From Entoloma clypeatum (Eukaryota > Basidiomycota > Agaricomycetes > Agaricales > Entolomataceae), in NCBI GenBank assembly GCA_963565915.1, contig OY751495.1, positions 2,046,001 through 2,110,000 of the forward strand: 64,000 nt of DNA, given 5' to 3'. Shown here piece after piece: positions 12,056 through 23,960 of this stretch. Position numbers and translations under genes: made by a program. Below the pieces are notes generated by a model. The model was not told where the DNA came from. It worked only from the letters and a program-made list of their open reading frames with translations, and did not search any database. The stretch's first letter is position 1. Each line of letters begins with the position of its first letter.

Positions 12056-14788
12056 ATGGACGACGACGACATTCAGTACCTCGGCTCTCGTCGCAACCCC
12101 CACGTCGACCTCGCCACCGGTGAGAACGATGGCCAGCAAAACATTTTCCTCTTGAGCTCACTAGTCTTTTCTTTCATCAGGCATCACCCTCCATGTCGAG
12201 TCATCTGCCGACGTCCCAGCCTGCGACCTGACCTTCACTCGCACCGACGCCAGCGTCATCCACATCGGCCGTCGTCCCACCAACGACCACTCCCACAAGA
12301 TACTCGAGCATAACGGGAAAAGGGCCCTCTTCCGCTGCGCAGTCGTCAGCCGAAAACACGCCAAGATTGCGTTTTCTGATAGCGGCACCGTAATCTATCC
12401 GTCCCTCACCCTCGACGATGATGGCTGATCCCTCACCAGGTCTATATCATCGACATGGGCTCACACCACGGCACATACATCCGCAAGCCCGGTGAGACCG
12501 TCTCAAAGATCCTCAAACCTGAAACCCCTACCCAGCTCGCCGACGGCGACCTCCTCACATTCGGCAAAGTCGTCGGCAAGAACAACAACTACGTCCGCCC
12601 CGTCGTCGCACGTGTCCTCCTCAACCACGATCTCCGCCCCGAACCCATCTTCAAACCCATCACCCCTCTTAAGCCCCTCCACATCGATCTCACAAAATCG
12701 CCCCCTCCCCGTCGATCAAACTCGGGTCGATACGGTGTCTACGTCCCTGCATCTACGTCGGATGAGGACGACGACGACGATATGTCTCGCGATTCTGACA
12801 TTCAAGAAATCCCTCCCTCCGGGTCAAACCCCGCTTCTGGGCCTAATGCTCTCCCCCTAAAGTATCGCATTATCGAGACCTTTGAATCGAACAGACCCAC
12901 ACATCCAAAGCTCTTGCGCCTCTCGCCCTCAGCACCCCTGGAAGATGCGCCGTCAGAGGATGAATCAAGCCAAAGCAACGAGGCCGATCAATATGACTCG
13001 ATATCCTCTCCCATCCTCGATTCCCCCCGCTACTCCCCTTTCTCCCCTTCCCCCTATATCCTTCAAAGCCCGCTACCAGATGTCACCGGATCGCCCTATT
13101 CCTCGCCACGTGTACATCATTACTGGGAGGACAACTTTGATCCTGCCGTGAAACACGCGGCCTCATTATCCCTCGAAGACGAAGAGGCGCCAGAGGAACC
13201 AAACCTGCTAATGAGCCGGGCCAACAGCCCCTTCCCGCTGGTGCAACCAAGCGGAGACGCCAGCAGCAAAGACCCCGTTGACCGATCGCGCTCGACATCT
13301 CCTATGGATCTGGCGAGCCCGTCTCCCGTCATCAACTCGATTATAGACCTGCCTCTTGAGGAACCAAGCATTATCGGTGGGTGGCCTGGCTCCCCGTCGC
13401 CACCGTCGCCTGCACCACAGGCAGAAGGCGAACTGGTCGTCGAGGAGGAACCCCTCGTTGAATCGCCGCTCCAGTCTGCTCCAGGCGCTATGAGCTTGGA
13501 CGCCATTTGTTCTTCTGAGCCGTCCCCTCAGCCTCAGGCCCAGGAACAAGAGGCTGAGGAGTCCAACAAGGAGTTGACCCCGACGACGACGACTCCTTTA
13601 AAGCCATCGGAGGATCAGGTAGAGATAGAGGATGATGTGGCGCCCGCACCACCACCTCCGGCTGCTGAGACAACGCAGACGGCGACCACGGCGGCATATG
13701 CGGAGCTGTCCGCTTTGAAGACGAGTCTCGAAAAACTCCAGGTATTTTCGCCCGAGTCCTTGGCACGGTTCTCAACTCAACTTACTCTCAAACTTTACTC
13801 TTACCAGGTCGACGTGGCGAAGCTGCAGACCGACAAACGCAAGTATCGCTTGCGTTTCAACGATAACTTCCACATCCTGACGGATCGCCTGCGCGCGATG
13901 GACGACCGCGTGGGCGACGTGAGTGCGCAGTATAGTGGGCTGGCGGAGCGCGTGGATGGCGCGGCGGAGGTGGATATTCCGGAGCTGCAGGCGCAGGTGG
14001 AGGGGTTGAGGGAGATGGTGGAGGGATTGGGGAAGGCGGGTGGTGCTGGTGACGAGGAGGAATCAGAGGAAGAGAAGGAGAGGCAGGAGGTGAAGCTCAA
14101 TGGGGAGGTGAGGGAGAGTGTGGAGATATTGCGGGAGCTCGTCGCTGGTGGGTTTATTCGTTTTGTGTGATGGGACCGTTGACCATGAGTATGGGGTTTT
14201 TCATCTTCAGAGATGAGGAACTTGAAGGAAGCGACGCACAAGCATATGACGGCGGAGCTGGACGCTGTCCGTGTCGCAAGGGACGAAGCGCTTGCGACGA
14301 TCAGGGAACATGTGGAGAAGCAGGTATGTATGCTTTTGCTGCCTCCGGTGATGGAAGCGTGGTTGTCTGAACGTACCCAGACGAGCGCTGTGTCTCCGTC
14401 TCCTGTGTCCTTGCGGTTGAAGAGGAAGCGTGAGGACGACGGCGACGATGAGGAAGAGGCTGATGGCGCTGAGCCTGAGGATAGGGGCCAAGATCAGGCC
14501 TTGAATGATGATGCGCTGGAGGCAGACGTTACGATGGCAGACACGACGATCAGCCCTCCTTTCAAATCTACGTCCACGCCCGCGGTCACTCCGCTCAATC
14601 TTGAAGAGATGCTGATGTCAATCGACCTGCCTTCCCCTCCTCGTTTGTCTGAGTGTTGCCGTTCCGGCTCCGGAAGGCGGGAACGTACCCGCAAACGCGC
14701 GAGGAGGATCGCCGCTGTCGCAGTTCAGACCGCTACCGCTGTGACTGTGGGCGCGATTGCGACGTGGTCGGCGTTGGCCTTCAGTTGA
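12056..14788 (+). CDS. FHA domain, coiled-coil, tail-anchored protein (SLMAP/Far10-like architecture)
   Basis: Exons 12056-12119, 12181-12389, 12440-13741, 13808-14147 and 14211 onward, with a further likely intron at about 14322-14379; TGA at 14786-14788. The start MDDDDIQYLG leads into a FHA phosphothreonine-binding domain: IHIGRRPTND, VVSRKHAKIAF, IDMGSHHGTYI and LADGDLLTFG. A long acidic, proline/serine-rich middle follows, then a coiled coil (VDVAKLQTDKRKYRLRFND; ELQAQVEGLREMVEGL) and a C-terminal hydrophobic segment after KRARR (AVQTATAVTVGAIATWSALAF) that fits a tail anchor. FHA plus coiled coil plus tail anchor is the layout of SLMAP and fungal Far9/Far10, STRIPAK subunits at the nuclear envelope and ER. 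That assignment is by architecture only; it could be another tail-anchored FHA protein. Confidence 0.75.
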
Positions 14789-15233
14789 GCCCTCTTTTCT
14801 GTTGCTCTGTGTCGAGAGTGTGCGTGTGTGGGGGGAAAATTTTTCGAGAGCCCCCTGTGCCATTATCGTGGAGGTTTGTGCCTTCTCTTCCAATTTTCAA
14901 ACTTTTTTTTTTCGACCTGGGGACATGGTTGTATTGTATGTGCGTATGTGACTCCTTTTAACTCTTGCCCAATGTTGTTGTAATTTGTAGCATGCGCTGT
15001 ATGTGTATTGTGCTTCCTTTAGTGGGCTCCATTTGTGCCATTATTATTCTCATGTATCTCTATAGTTCTCTATCTTAAATGAAATAAGTTTCCCTCAGAA
15101 GTCCGGAACTCCTTAGCCTCGAGCGTGGAGATGCAGGGTTGGGATAAATATTAGCATTACATAGATTCCTGGAAAAACAAAACAGAAAAAATAAAACGCG
15201 AGTCAAGAACGTCATCATCAGTTTTCATGGGTG
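14789..15233. other. intergenic between convergent genes
   Basis: 3' flanks of the FHA gene (plus) and SAC3 (minus). It is T-rich near 14890-15080, as expected for transcription ends. No further gene seen. Confidence 0.5.
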
Positions 15234-18200
15234 TCATTGACCACCACCGCCTCCGTACTTCTTCTTCATATCTCTCGCCAAAGCGCGCAGCATAGCGGCC
15301 GTCACCACGGGGTCTGCCACAGATGCTTCTGAAGGAGCGAGCGACGTAATTGTGGGTGTCGGAGACGGAGTCGACCGACCGTTGAGGTACGGTGATGCCG
15401 ATGGAGGGGTCGCAGCTCTTGTATCTCCGACGTCTAGGAGAGACTCGGTAGGTGAGGATAACCGTGGGCGTTTTGAGTGACTTCTGAAAGCAAGGAAGGA
15501 TCAGCCAATGTACAGGCACGCATGAAACTAGATTCCCCACCTCGACAACTCTGTGTCAACAGAGACACTCCTCCGTTTCGGCGAGCGCCTTACGCTCATA
15601 TGCAGTGTCTGGCCGAGACTCTTCTGATGAGGCTGATACACCAGCTGGTGGGCTTCCACCGCCGCCCGGATGTCCGTGTTCGCGATGTAGAATTTCGCGT
15701 GATGATCCCGGACTAGGCGGGTCTCGGCCTTGCATTGAAAGAGCTCCCACAGATGGTCGAAAAACGCACGGGCCGGGAAGTCTGTCCCATTACGGAGGTG
15801 AGAACTAGGGATACAGGTAGGGAAGGCCAGGGAAGCAGGCCGACAGACCTTGGCCGATGTTCTGATGAGACTGGAGATTGATGACGATATTGTCTAGGCT
15901 GGATCCCAGTCCAGTGTTTGAGAGCCATGTGAGAGCAGATTGGTAGGCAGAACTAGGGGGAAACGATTGAGATATCTGTGGGAAGTTATATCTGGTAATA
16001 ATAAGGCTCACTCGTTATCTCCCACATCTCCGCCATTAAACCCTGGCACCTGGTCGGGGGCATTTGCTGAGACAAGGGTAAAAACTGATCCAGTGGCGTG
16101 ATTTAGTAGGTCTACAGCCCCCTGTATTAATTGACCAAAAAGATGCCAGTCGACTATTGGGGATGTTGGTATGGGGATTCTTGAAACACCAAATTGCAAA
16201 AAACCTCACAATATCCGTTGATGGAACAATTCTCGACCCACTCGGATATGAACGCCGTGAACAAGGGTTGGAACAATTTAAAAATGCCTTGATGTGTTGC
16301 GTCATCAAACAACATACTGAGCAGAAACGAGAAAGCATACCCCGAATGGTCAGAGGCCGAACAAGTTTCCCTTCCAGGTCTAGAGGTAGGGCTTTGATTA
16401 CGTCTGATAGTTTGCCATCGAGATCCTTGGTGGCAGCGGTGATGGAGAAGACATGACTACTCTGTATTGAGTGCTCTTTGACAAGCTTTTGCACCTGTTC
16501 ATAAATGAGGAGTGTTTTCTCCGACTATCACTGACGAGACGCACCATGCCATCAAAGTCAGACACAGCTTTCACTTGCTCCTGCTCTGTCCACGATATTA
16601 CCAAAAGGCACGGAGAAAAATGCCGTTTGGGAGGGAACGCCTTCACAATGTCACGAAGACGTGCGGTGTCATCCAGAATACGAAATTTCCTTTGTACCAC
16701 CCTTTAGTATATGCTCAGCTGAAGGGCCAAAAAAAAAAACTAACTTTTCCAGCTCATCTGTGATCCCTCCCAAAGGCGTACTCTCGAACACGATGAGGCC
16801 AGGCGATTCGAAGTCGATAGCATGATCTTTCGCCTTCATCAGCGGAATCGAAAAGATTGCCTCTGAAACCCAATCTCCAGAAGCTGGAACATCAAACTTC
16901 CGTTCCATCCAAATCGCTGTGGCGTCGCTCTCGGGATTCGTCGACAACCAAAGACGCCACGACGGATGCACAGTGGCGCCATCGAGTCTTGACTTGATAT
17001 GGTCTCTGAAGACGTTGAGTAAAGAGCCTTGTGCCCACCGGCGTTCGTGCTCTTCGTGGTTCTGGACGGGAAATGATGAATAAGCCCAAGATTCCTCCCG
17101 TCGAAGAAGAAATGACAAAGAGTCATGGGAGGCGGAAAGAAACGGTTATGCACCTCTTTGAATCGCTGAGCAAGCTGTTCATCTGTCCGCGGCGGTTGAT
17201 AAGTACTGGATGTTCGCCGCCGAGCACGCTTCCTCTGCGGAGAATCGACGGGAGTCGTTGTACCCGATGATATCCTGCGCTTGTTGCTGGAAGAGGATCC
17301 CAACGAGTGCCGCTGTCGCTTGATCTTCTGGCTATAGTTCTCGCTCTGTTGGCACGCTTCATGCCAAGCAGCTCGTTTGAAAAAGGCTTGATGCCATTGC
17401 CGGAAGGAAGACTTGACAAGAGTAGACCGTTGGAGAAATTGGTCCATCTTGGCATCTGCATCTGCATCATCTAATGGCGGTCTCTCAGGTGATTTTCCTT
17501 TGCCGTTGGTGACGCTGGTGGTAGACAGATCTGCCGCGCTAGACTTAAGCTTGCGATTTGGTGGTGAGAAATTAATGGTGGACGTCCGCGATACCGTCGG
17601 CGTTTGGAGAAATATGGGGCTCAGAATTTCCTGGCTGGGTCTTGGTGACAGGGCTGCCAATAAATTGCTTTTGAGGTTGATTGAAGGAGTCGGAGGCATT
17701 TGGAAACTGACACTCGGTGTTGGTGGGAGGGAGATTGGTTTAAGTTTTGGTAAGGGAGGGGGTTCCCTTGGAGTAGCAGGTTTGGGCTCCTGTGCAGAAT
17801 TTGACAATGGGTTAGTGTTAATCCTTGGCAAAACTGGAGGTGTTTTGGACTTTCTCCCTGTCGGAGGAGGCATTGATTTCTTCGAAGAAGAGGGAAATAT
17901 GAGAGGTGTTGACGTCGCGGCGGTTGCGGCTGACGAAGCATCGAAAGCGAGGGAGGTTGCACTGCGACGTAAATGTAGCTGCGATGTCGAGGGTGAAGAT
18001 CCTGCTTTCGGTGCGAACACTGGGGCGTTGACGTTCAACGTTGCGGTGTTGATAATAGGGGTGGATATAGACGATTTTGACGGCTGGGCTCCGAAAAAAG
18101 GGTTCAACGGAGGAGGAACGGTGAAAGGCTGGGATTGAGCAGCTTCGGAGGATGCAAATATCGGCGTAACGTTAAGAGGTTGAGACGGAGCCAAGGTTTT

Positions 18201-20215
18201 GGTTGATGATGCTTCAGGCGTACCATTGGCGAAAGAGAAAGGCCTGTGGCCTGCATTTGAAGCAGGGATAAGAGAGGAACTACTTGGAGCTTCCAGGGGA
18301 GCTTGGATGGTGGATGACGCAGGAACTTTGTAGACGAACTCGGATTGTGTGGTACCGAAAACTGAGCCCGATGATGATGAAAATGCCAACCCCCCGAAGG
18401 GCGACGGTGTGTTGAAGACATTAGGTGTCGTTGCAATGGAGGAAAAGGCTGTGGCCTGGGGAGGACGGGACGTTTCGAACGCTGCAGCACCTATCACTGA
18501 TGCGGTCGGCTGTTGGCCAAAGGCTGAGGGCATATCTGTCTTGATCGGTGAGGGTTCAGCTTCAAAGTTTTCTAGTTGCTCTTCATGTTCGAGTTCGTCA
18601 TGCATGGCTTCATCATCAATATCATCATAGCCATCTGCGGAACCTCCCAAGCTTGAGACGCCGTTAATGATGTTTGGTATAGTCAAATCTCCTCTGATGC
18701 TTTCGATATCGTCGATGGCATCTACGCCAAAATGTCGCTCCAGAATGCAGGCCACCAGATAAATCATCACGAGATTCCCTTGTTCTCGGAGAACGTTGGC
18801 GAGATTTCCAAATATTGCCATGCCTTCTGCATCGACTACCAGGCTCGAAGTCTTTGTGATTGGAGCGCTTTTCCGTTGCACATGCAGGCGAAAGTCCGTG
18901 GTGAGTTTGAAAACTGGATGGGAGAGGATGTGTTCTGGAATATCGTCATGTCTTTCCCTCTGATCCCGGATATGAATCAGCCTATGATACACGCGCATTT
19001 CGAGTTCGGTGGGTGATTCGTAACGCCCACGCTGTTCTTCATAGAACTCTTTTAAACTTTGCAGCGCTATCAAGATGGGCATCAGAGTGGATTTAAGAGT
19101 CATAACAAGACAGATGCGGACTGTTCATGAGCTGTTGTTCCTCTAGAGCGACTGAAAAAGATTCCCGGTTTCGTTCGAAATGCAACGCAAGTATGTGAAA
19201 CCGCGCACAGCGGTCATGACACTCGATGGCAGCATGTCCATAGCTATGTTGCATCGTGAAGTCGTTTCTGACGGCTCTGGAGCGATCTCGGATGAAGTTG
19301 AAGGTGGGCGAAAATCCGCCTCTTGGGAGAAGATCGTGAAACAGATAGTCGAGGGTTCTCTAGAGGCGATGGGTTATCAAGAGGGATTGAATGAGATCAT
19401 CTTGAAGCTCCACCTTGAGGACTTCAGGGGGGCGCAAGTCTGAAGGCAGAGTTTTGTCCCCTGCTGCACGTTCATACATCTTGACGGCTCTCTTGTGGTC
19501 TATTCGTTTCGTGCCGGGTATCTGGAGAGGACATCACGCATATTTGACGCAAAAAATACAAGGCAAGAAAGTCAACTCAACGTACAACTTCCCATTCGAA
19601 GAGATTGTTTTCTCGCTCCCTTCGGTAGCGCTCAAAGCGAGGACACATATCCATGCAAGTTCCAACGACGCAAATCGCGTCCTCTAGTCTCTTGGGGATG
19701 TTGGGGTCGTCCATCTTCCCTTCAGCTATTGCCTTCTTCCTCTCAACTTCACGCGCTTTGACCAACTAATAGGTGGCATCAATAGCCGGTTAGCTGGCAT
19801 GTAGGCCCTAAGTACGCACCTCTTGCCAAAACTTGTCACGCTCCTCTGCTGTCTCGAAGACTGGTTCTTCAGGTTCCACCACTCTGACTTCTCCTTCATC
19901 TGCCACCGTTTCGTCCATCTGAGCATCAAGAACACTATTTCCTCGCTCAGAGGGGTTGCGTGGTGCGTGAAGGGACACGTTGTGAAATTTTCCTCGGCCC
20001 CCGCGAATTATGCCTCTCACACCACGTCCTCCTCTATGACCACCACGCTCCCACCTCTCTCCGTCACTGTGGTATGGTGTGCTGTTCCCACTTCGTTGGC
20101 CGTTCTCGCCTGCGACCCATTGTTTGTTTCGCGTATGCGGTTGTCTCGGTCTTCCAGGATCATGTATGCCGTTCGTCCGCACACGACCATGGCGCACTGT
20201 AGTGGCAGACTCCAT
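15234..20215 (-). CDS. SAC3: SAC3/GANP-family mRNA export factor
   Basis: Scaffold of the nuclear TREX-2 complex, which couples transcription to mRNA export at the nuclear pore. The ATG at 20215 (MESATTVRHGRVRTNG) opens an RG-rich N-terminus. The family hallmark GTCMDMCPRFERYRRE is at about 19600-19670, followed by PGTKRIDHKRAVKMYERAAGD, TLDYLFHDLLPR, FNFIRDRSRAVRNDFTMQHS and LKEFYEEQRGRYESPTE-LEMRVYHRLIHIRDQ, the helical SAC3 core. A long Ser/Pro/FG-like exon follows (about 17120-18540, with GSVFGTTQSE and FGAQPSK), then a basic RKRARRR stretch. C-terminal exons contain ESTPLGGITDELEKLVFF, HFSPCLLVISWTEQEQ and ISEWVENCSINGY, and end ARDMKKKYGGGGGQ at 15234. At least ten introns. Downstream exon borders are approximate. 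Confidence 0.85.
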
Positions 20216-21651
20216 GATCACCGAGATACCGAGTCCAGTAAGATGAATGGTCGAGTCGAGGGTCTTGTTGTTCTGAGAGAGACGTAAGCAACATGTATCA
20301 ACAACGATCAACATCACTGCCAGTCAGCAAGATCCATGCGCTCAGTGCTCTACCATTCCACCATGGCTGATGAGGTGTGCGGAATATGCGTGGCTGCGTT
20401 CTGTAACGTTTTATCAGGAATCTGTCTTGACTTTGTTTCTATCCGTACGCAAAACCTTCAAGCCGTCGCCCCCTAACACTCCCCTCCTGTATACTGTCAG
20501 GCCATCCATGCACCGAAGATCTATGCCGTTGCAACTGCAGAATGAAGAGCAGAGGGGAACTTACGAACCATGAACGAGAGCCATTGATATCTGCGAGGCA
20601 AACCGAACCTACTATGCAACCACCCATGCTCATTCACCAACCGGAGGAGCGGGCCACCGCGTCGTAACATGGAGTGTTCCAGAACTCCTTGTGAGTTGTT
20701 CTTCCATTTTCGTTTTTCCAGCGAATCAACATCTAGGTATCTCGCAGCGATACCTTGAGTGCTACAATCGCGGACCTTTCAATCTTCTGGGTGCAGTTGT
20801 GTCAGGCAGCCTCACTGTCGCAAGAGCTGTTTTCCTCTCAATCTGCGATATCCATGTCATTTACCTGTATACGGTAAAATATAAGGTTATAATTGACTTC
20901 AATATGACAGTTGGAGCCGTTCACCAGTCACTACAAGCGCACGAACAGCGCCACAATGTATCTGCTCCAACGCATTACCAGCTGCTTTCAACTTCTCTTT
21001 ATATGAAAGACATTCTCGTGACGACCCTTGAAGGAGCTACGGAACTTGTCGCGAGTCCTGTGTGACATTTCGAGCGCTTTACTTGCCTCCGCTATCATTA
21101 CATACTTAATCTCCACAGATTTTATCCGAAAATCCTAGAGAGATCTTTGGATTCCATATCCTTGGGATTGTCGTAACGTTCGATCCCGCCCGTTCGCCAT
21201 TCTGCCCACGGGTGCAGCGACAGAACGCGTCATCCACTGTTCCATGGATTCGCTTTCTATATTCCGGCGATCGTCGGAAGAAGATCAAGAAGTCGCTGCT
21301 TCCTCCATCGCTGCCTGCACGTTGCAATGTTGCGCAGATGCATGCACATCCAATTCCCCAGTTACAGAAGTCCGAGGAACGTTCACAAGGGAAAAGAGTT
21401 CTACATGTTTGTTCATACAAAGTCCAAAATATCTGCTAAACAAGAACGCAAAAAGAGAACGATAGACAAGGGATTACAGTAGCATGTAGGTTTTGACTAG
21501 TGGTATTTGAGGGTATGTCCGTTACGGTAACAACATCGAGCCCGAAGGAGTGTCGACAAGGGAGTGAAGGAGGATTAGTACCAAAAAGAAAACAAGTCTA
21601 GTCAGAGGTGAACAGATTCAATTGATATTGAAGACGTGGTCGAGACAGCTC
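20216..21651. other. intergenic, no gene recognised
   Basis: Upstream of SAC3 and downstream of the KRE6-like gene. Short open frames only; no motif, repeat or RNA gene recognised. Confidence 0.5.
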
Positions 21652-23960
21652 TCAACATTGCTGCCACATTTTGACCGAGTCACTGCACGCAGGTCAGTAA
21701 CTCGCACGTGTAATCAGGTTAAAAGATCGAAACATACATGACCATTGCACGATCCTCGACGTTCGTGGGCCACGTTGGCAACCATTCATTTCTTGCTCGC
21801 CAGAAGTCCGCCATGGCCGCTAGCGAAGAGAAGACTCAGTGGAAGTGACCAACACAACAGAAACAACTCGTACTGTGTGATCCATCCAACCACGGCTTAT
21901 CACCAGCACCATCAGGGAACCAGCCGTTCGTACCACCAACGGCCACATTCAAGATGAGATAGAAGGCTGCAGAAATAATGAGTGTCAAACAAGATGAATG
22001 GAATGAATAAAAGTGGAATTACACTGATCAAAGGGCGCAGCTTTAGTTCCATTGACCCACGGGTTGTCCAGAATGACCGTCTGTGACCCATTTTGGATGA
22101 CGGTAGGGAACTGCCCACGATCCCAAAACGACTGCTTCAAGGACAATACAGGCATCAAGAATTGAAGACGCGTGTCCACATAGATGCGACTGCCAGCACA
22201 AATCAATACACACAACACAACACCCTCGGAAAAACAACGCACATGAAGTCTTCAGACCATTCCAGCGAATAGGTGTGGAAATCGGTGCTGTAGGTGCCTC
22301 TCCTCAAATGCCACGAACCAAACGTCTTCGCCACGGCATTGAGCCACGTTACAGGACCCCAGTTCAACGAACCTCGAACCCAATCGCCTCCCCTGTGTCT
22401 GCGATCAGAAGTTGTGCTAGTTCCAATGCGTAGATCTTACTGTCTTGGATAACGAGGCCCATTACCGCGTGCTTCCATAATGTCAATTTCACCTAAACAC
22501 AGGGCGATCAGCTCAGGAATTGGAAGCTCGAAGTTCCGAACTCACCACTCACAGGCCACTGGCCATATTTGTTGTCGACAGGAAGCATCCAGATAGCAGG
22601 CCATAGCTGCGCGCAGTGAAGGAAAGTCAATAGCCACACTAGGAGTCACTTCACGGGGACGCGCGCACCCAATCACTGCAAGTCATTGATCAGACCAAAA
22701 CCAGACTCAGGAGAAACGACGAGGCAACCTACCCCCTTGGAATCTTTGCTCGCACTTCGACCTTCCCGTATTTGATGCTCGCGCTTACCCTTGTGCTCAG
22801 CCTCGCACTTTGCACAGGGTTGATAATAGCACCGGTGGTAGAGTTGCTGACAGCCGAACAAGCGTGGAGATACGCCTTCGCGTCGAAATCCGAATCTCGT
22901 TGAATCCCGGTGGCATTGAATGTGCCGGTGTAAGATGAGCCGTGGGTGACGTTGAAGGTGCAGCCAGTAATATTGTACACAAAACCGTTTTCGATGGCAG
23001 CTTCTCCGAGGTTATCTGAAGTCAGCGTGGGCGCGATGTAAAGGTAACCGTCCTTGACAAATGAGTTGTTCGTCGAAGCCGTGGTCATCTCAAATTCGCC
23101 ATTGCTACATAATAGTTGAGAACTTCGAAACGAATTTTGACAGGAGCAAGCCAAAAGTTGACTCACCCGAATCCGCTCATGTCGACCTCTCTGAAGAACG
23201 TGCCGTTGTCTCCAAACACGCCCTCCTCGGAGTCGAAGTTCTCGTCCAGAACCACGCACAGGTTGCCCTTGAGTAGCGGAACATCGCGCCACCCAGTGTA
23301 ACACCGTGCGACGCCGGCCGCGACGCCGAGAAGCATGACACAATAAGTCACAAAATAAGCAACGCGTGAATATGGGTCGCGTTCTTCGAGCCATGGCTTC
23401 TCCAACGGCTCCTTCGCTGACAGCATGGTCGACTTTGGACGCTCCCGCTGGATTTTCGATAGAGGTGGAATGCTGCTCATTGTGAGAGGCCGTTGAGGAG
23501 GGGAGGTGAACGCTTCACGCGAGCGGGCAGAACCTGGACGGAGCTGAGCCGCGTCTGCGGTATTGGGCCGGCTACCGAATTGTGATAAACGTGTCAGATC
23601 ACCTATGCTGGTGGTGCGAGATCTGGAGGTGACATCGGGAAAGGACATGGAACTTTGAGGACCATATGTGCCAGGAGTCGATCCTTGAATGCCAGCAAGA
23701 TCGGCGCCGGAACCATAGCTTATAATGCTGGCCGGAGGTGAAAAGGGATTGCTCTGATTTGCAAAAGAAAGCCCGCGAGGCGTCATGGGAGGTGATTCAG
23801 CGTAAAGTTGGGCCCCAGAGGGTGTGCGGGAGTGGGGTGGAGTCCCGTGGCCATCAGACTCGGCGTCGGAAGCAGCTTCCAGGACAAACTTGCGACGAGG
23901 GGGAGCAAGCCTGCTCAAGTCATCCTGCGGGGGGAGAGGCGCTGGGGGAGTGGACGACAT
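21652..23960 (-). CDS. KRE6: KRE6/SKN1-family beta-1,6-glucan synthesis protein (GH16-like)
   Basis: Type II membrane protein of the secretory pathway needed for cell-wall beta-1,6-glucan in yeasts. The ATG at 23960 (MSSTPPAPLPPQDD) starts a roughly 200-residue Ser/Pro-rich cytosolic tail. One membrane segment follows (YFVTYCVMLLGVAAGVAR), then the luminal GH16-like domain: NLCVVLDENFD, NGEFEMTTAS, SSYTGTFNATGIQR, ARLSTRVSASIKYGKVEVRAKIPRG, LWPAIWMLPVDNKYGQWP, and SGEIDIMEARGN carrying the ExDxxE catalytic pattern. Then come GSLNWGP, DFHTYSLEWSEDF, RIYVDTR and ILNVAVGGTNGWFPD, ending MWQQC at 21652. Numerous NxS/T sequons fit a luminal location. About six introns split the luminal domain. An upstream in-frame non-ATG extension was rejected in favour of the first ATG. 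Confidence 0.88.

Noticed and set aside
17413..18138. Plus-strand 241-residue frame opposite SAC3
   Set aside because: Shadow of the low-complexity Ser/Pro-rich SAC3 exon; no motif of its own.
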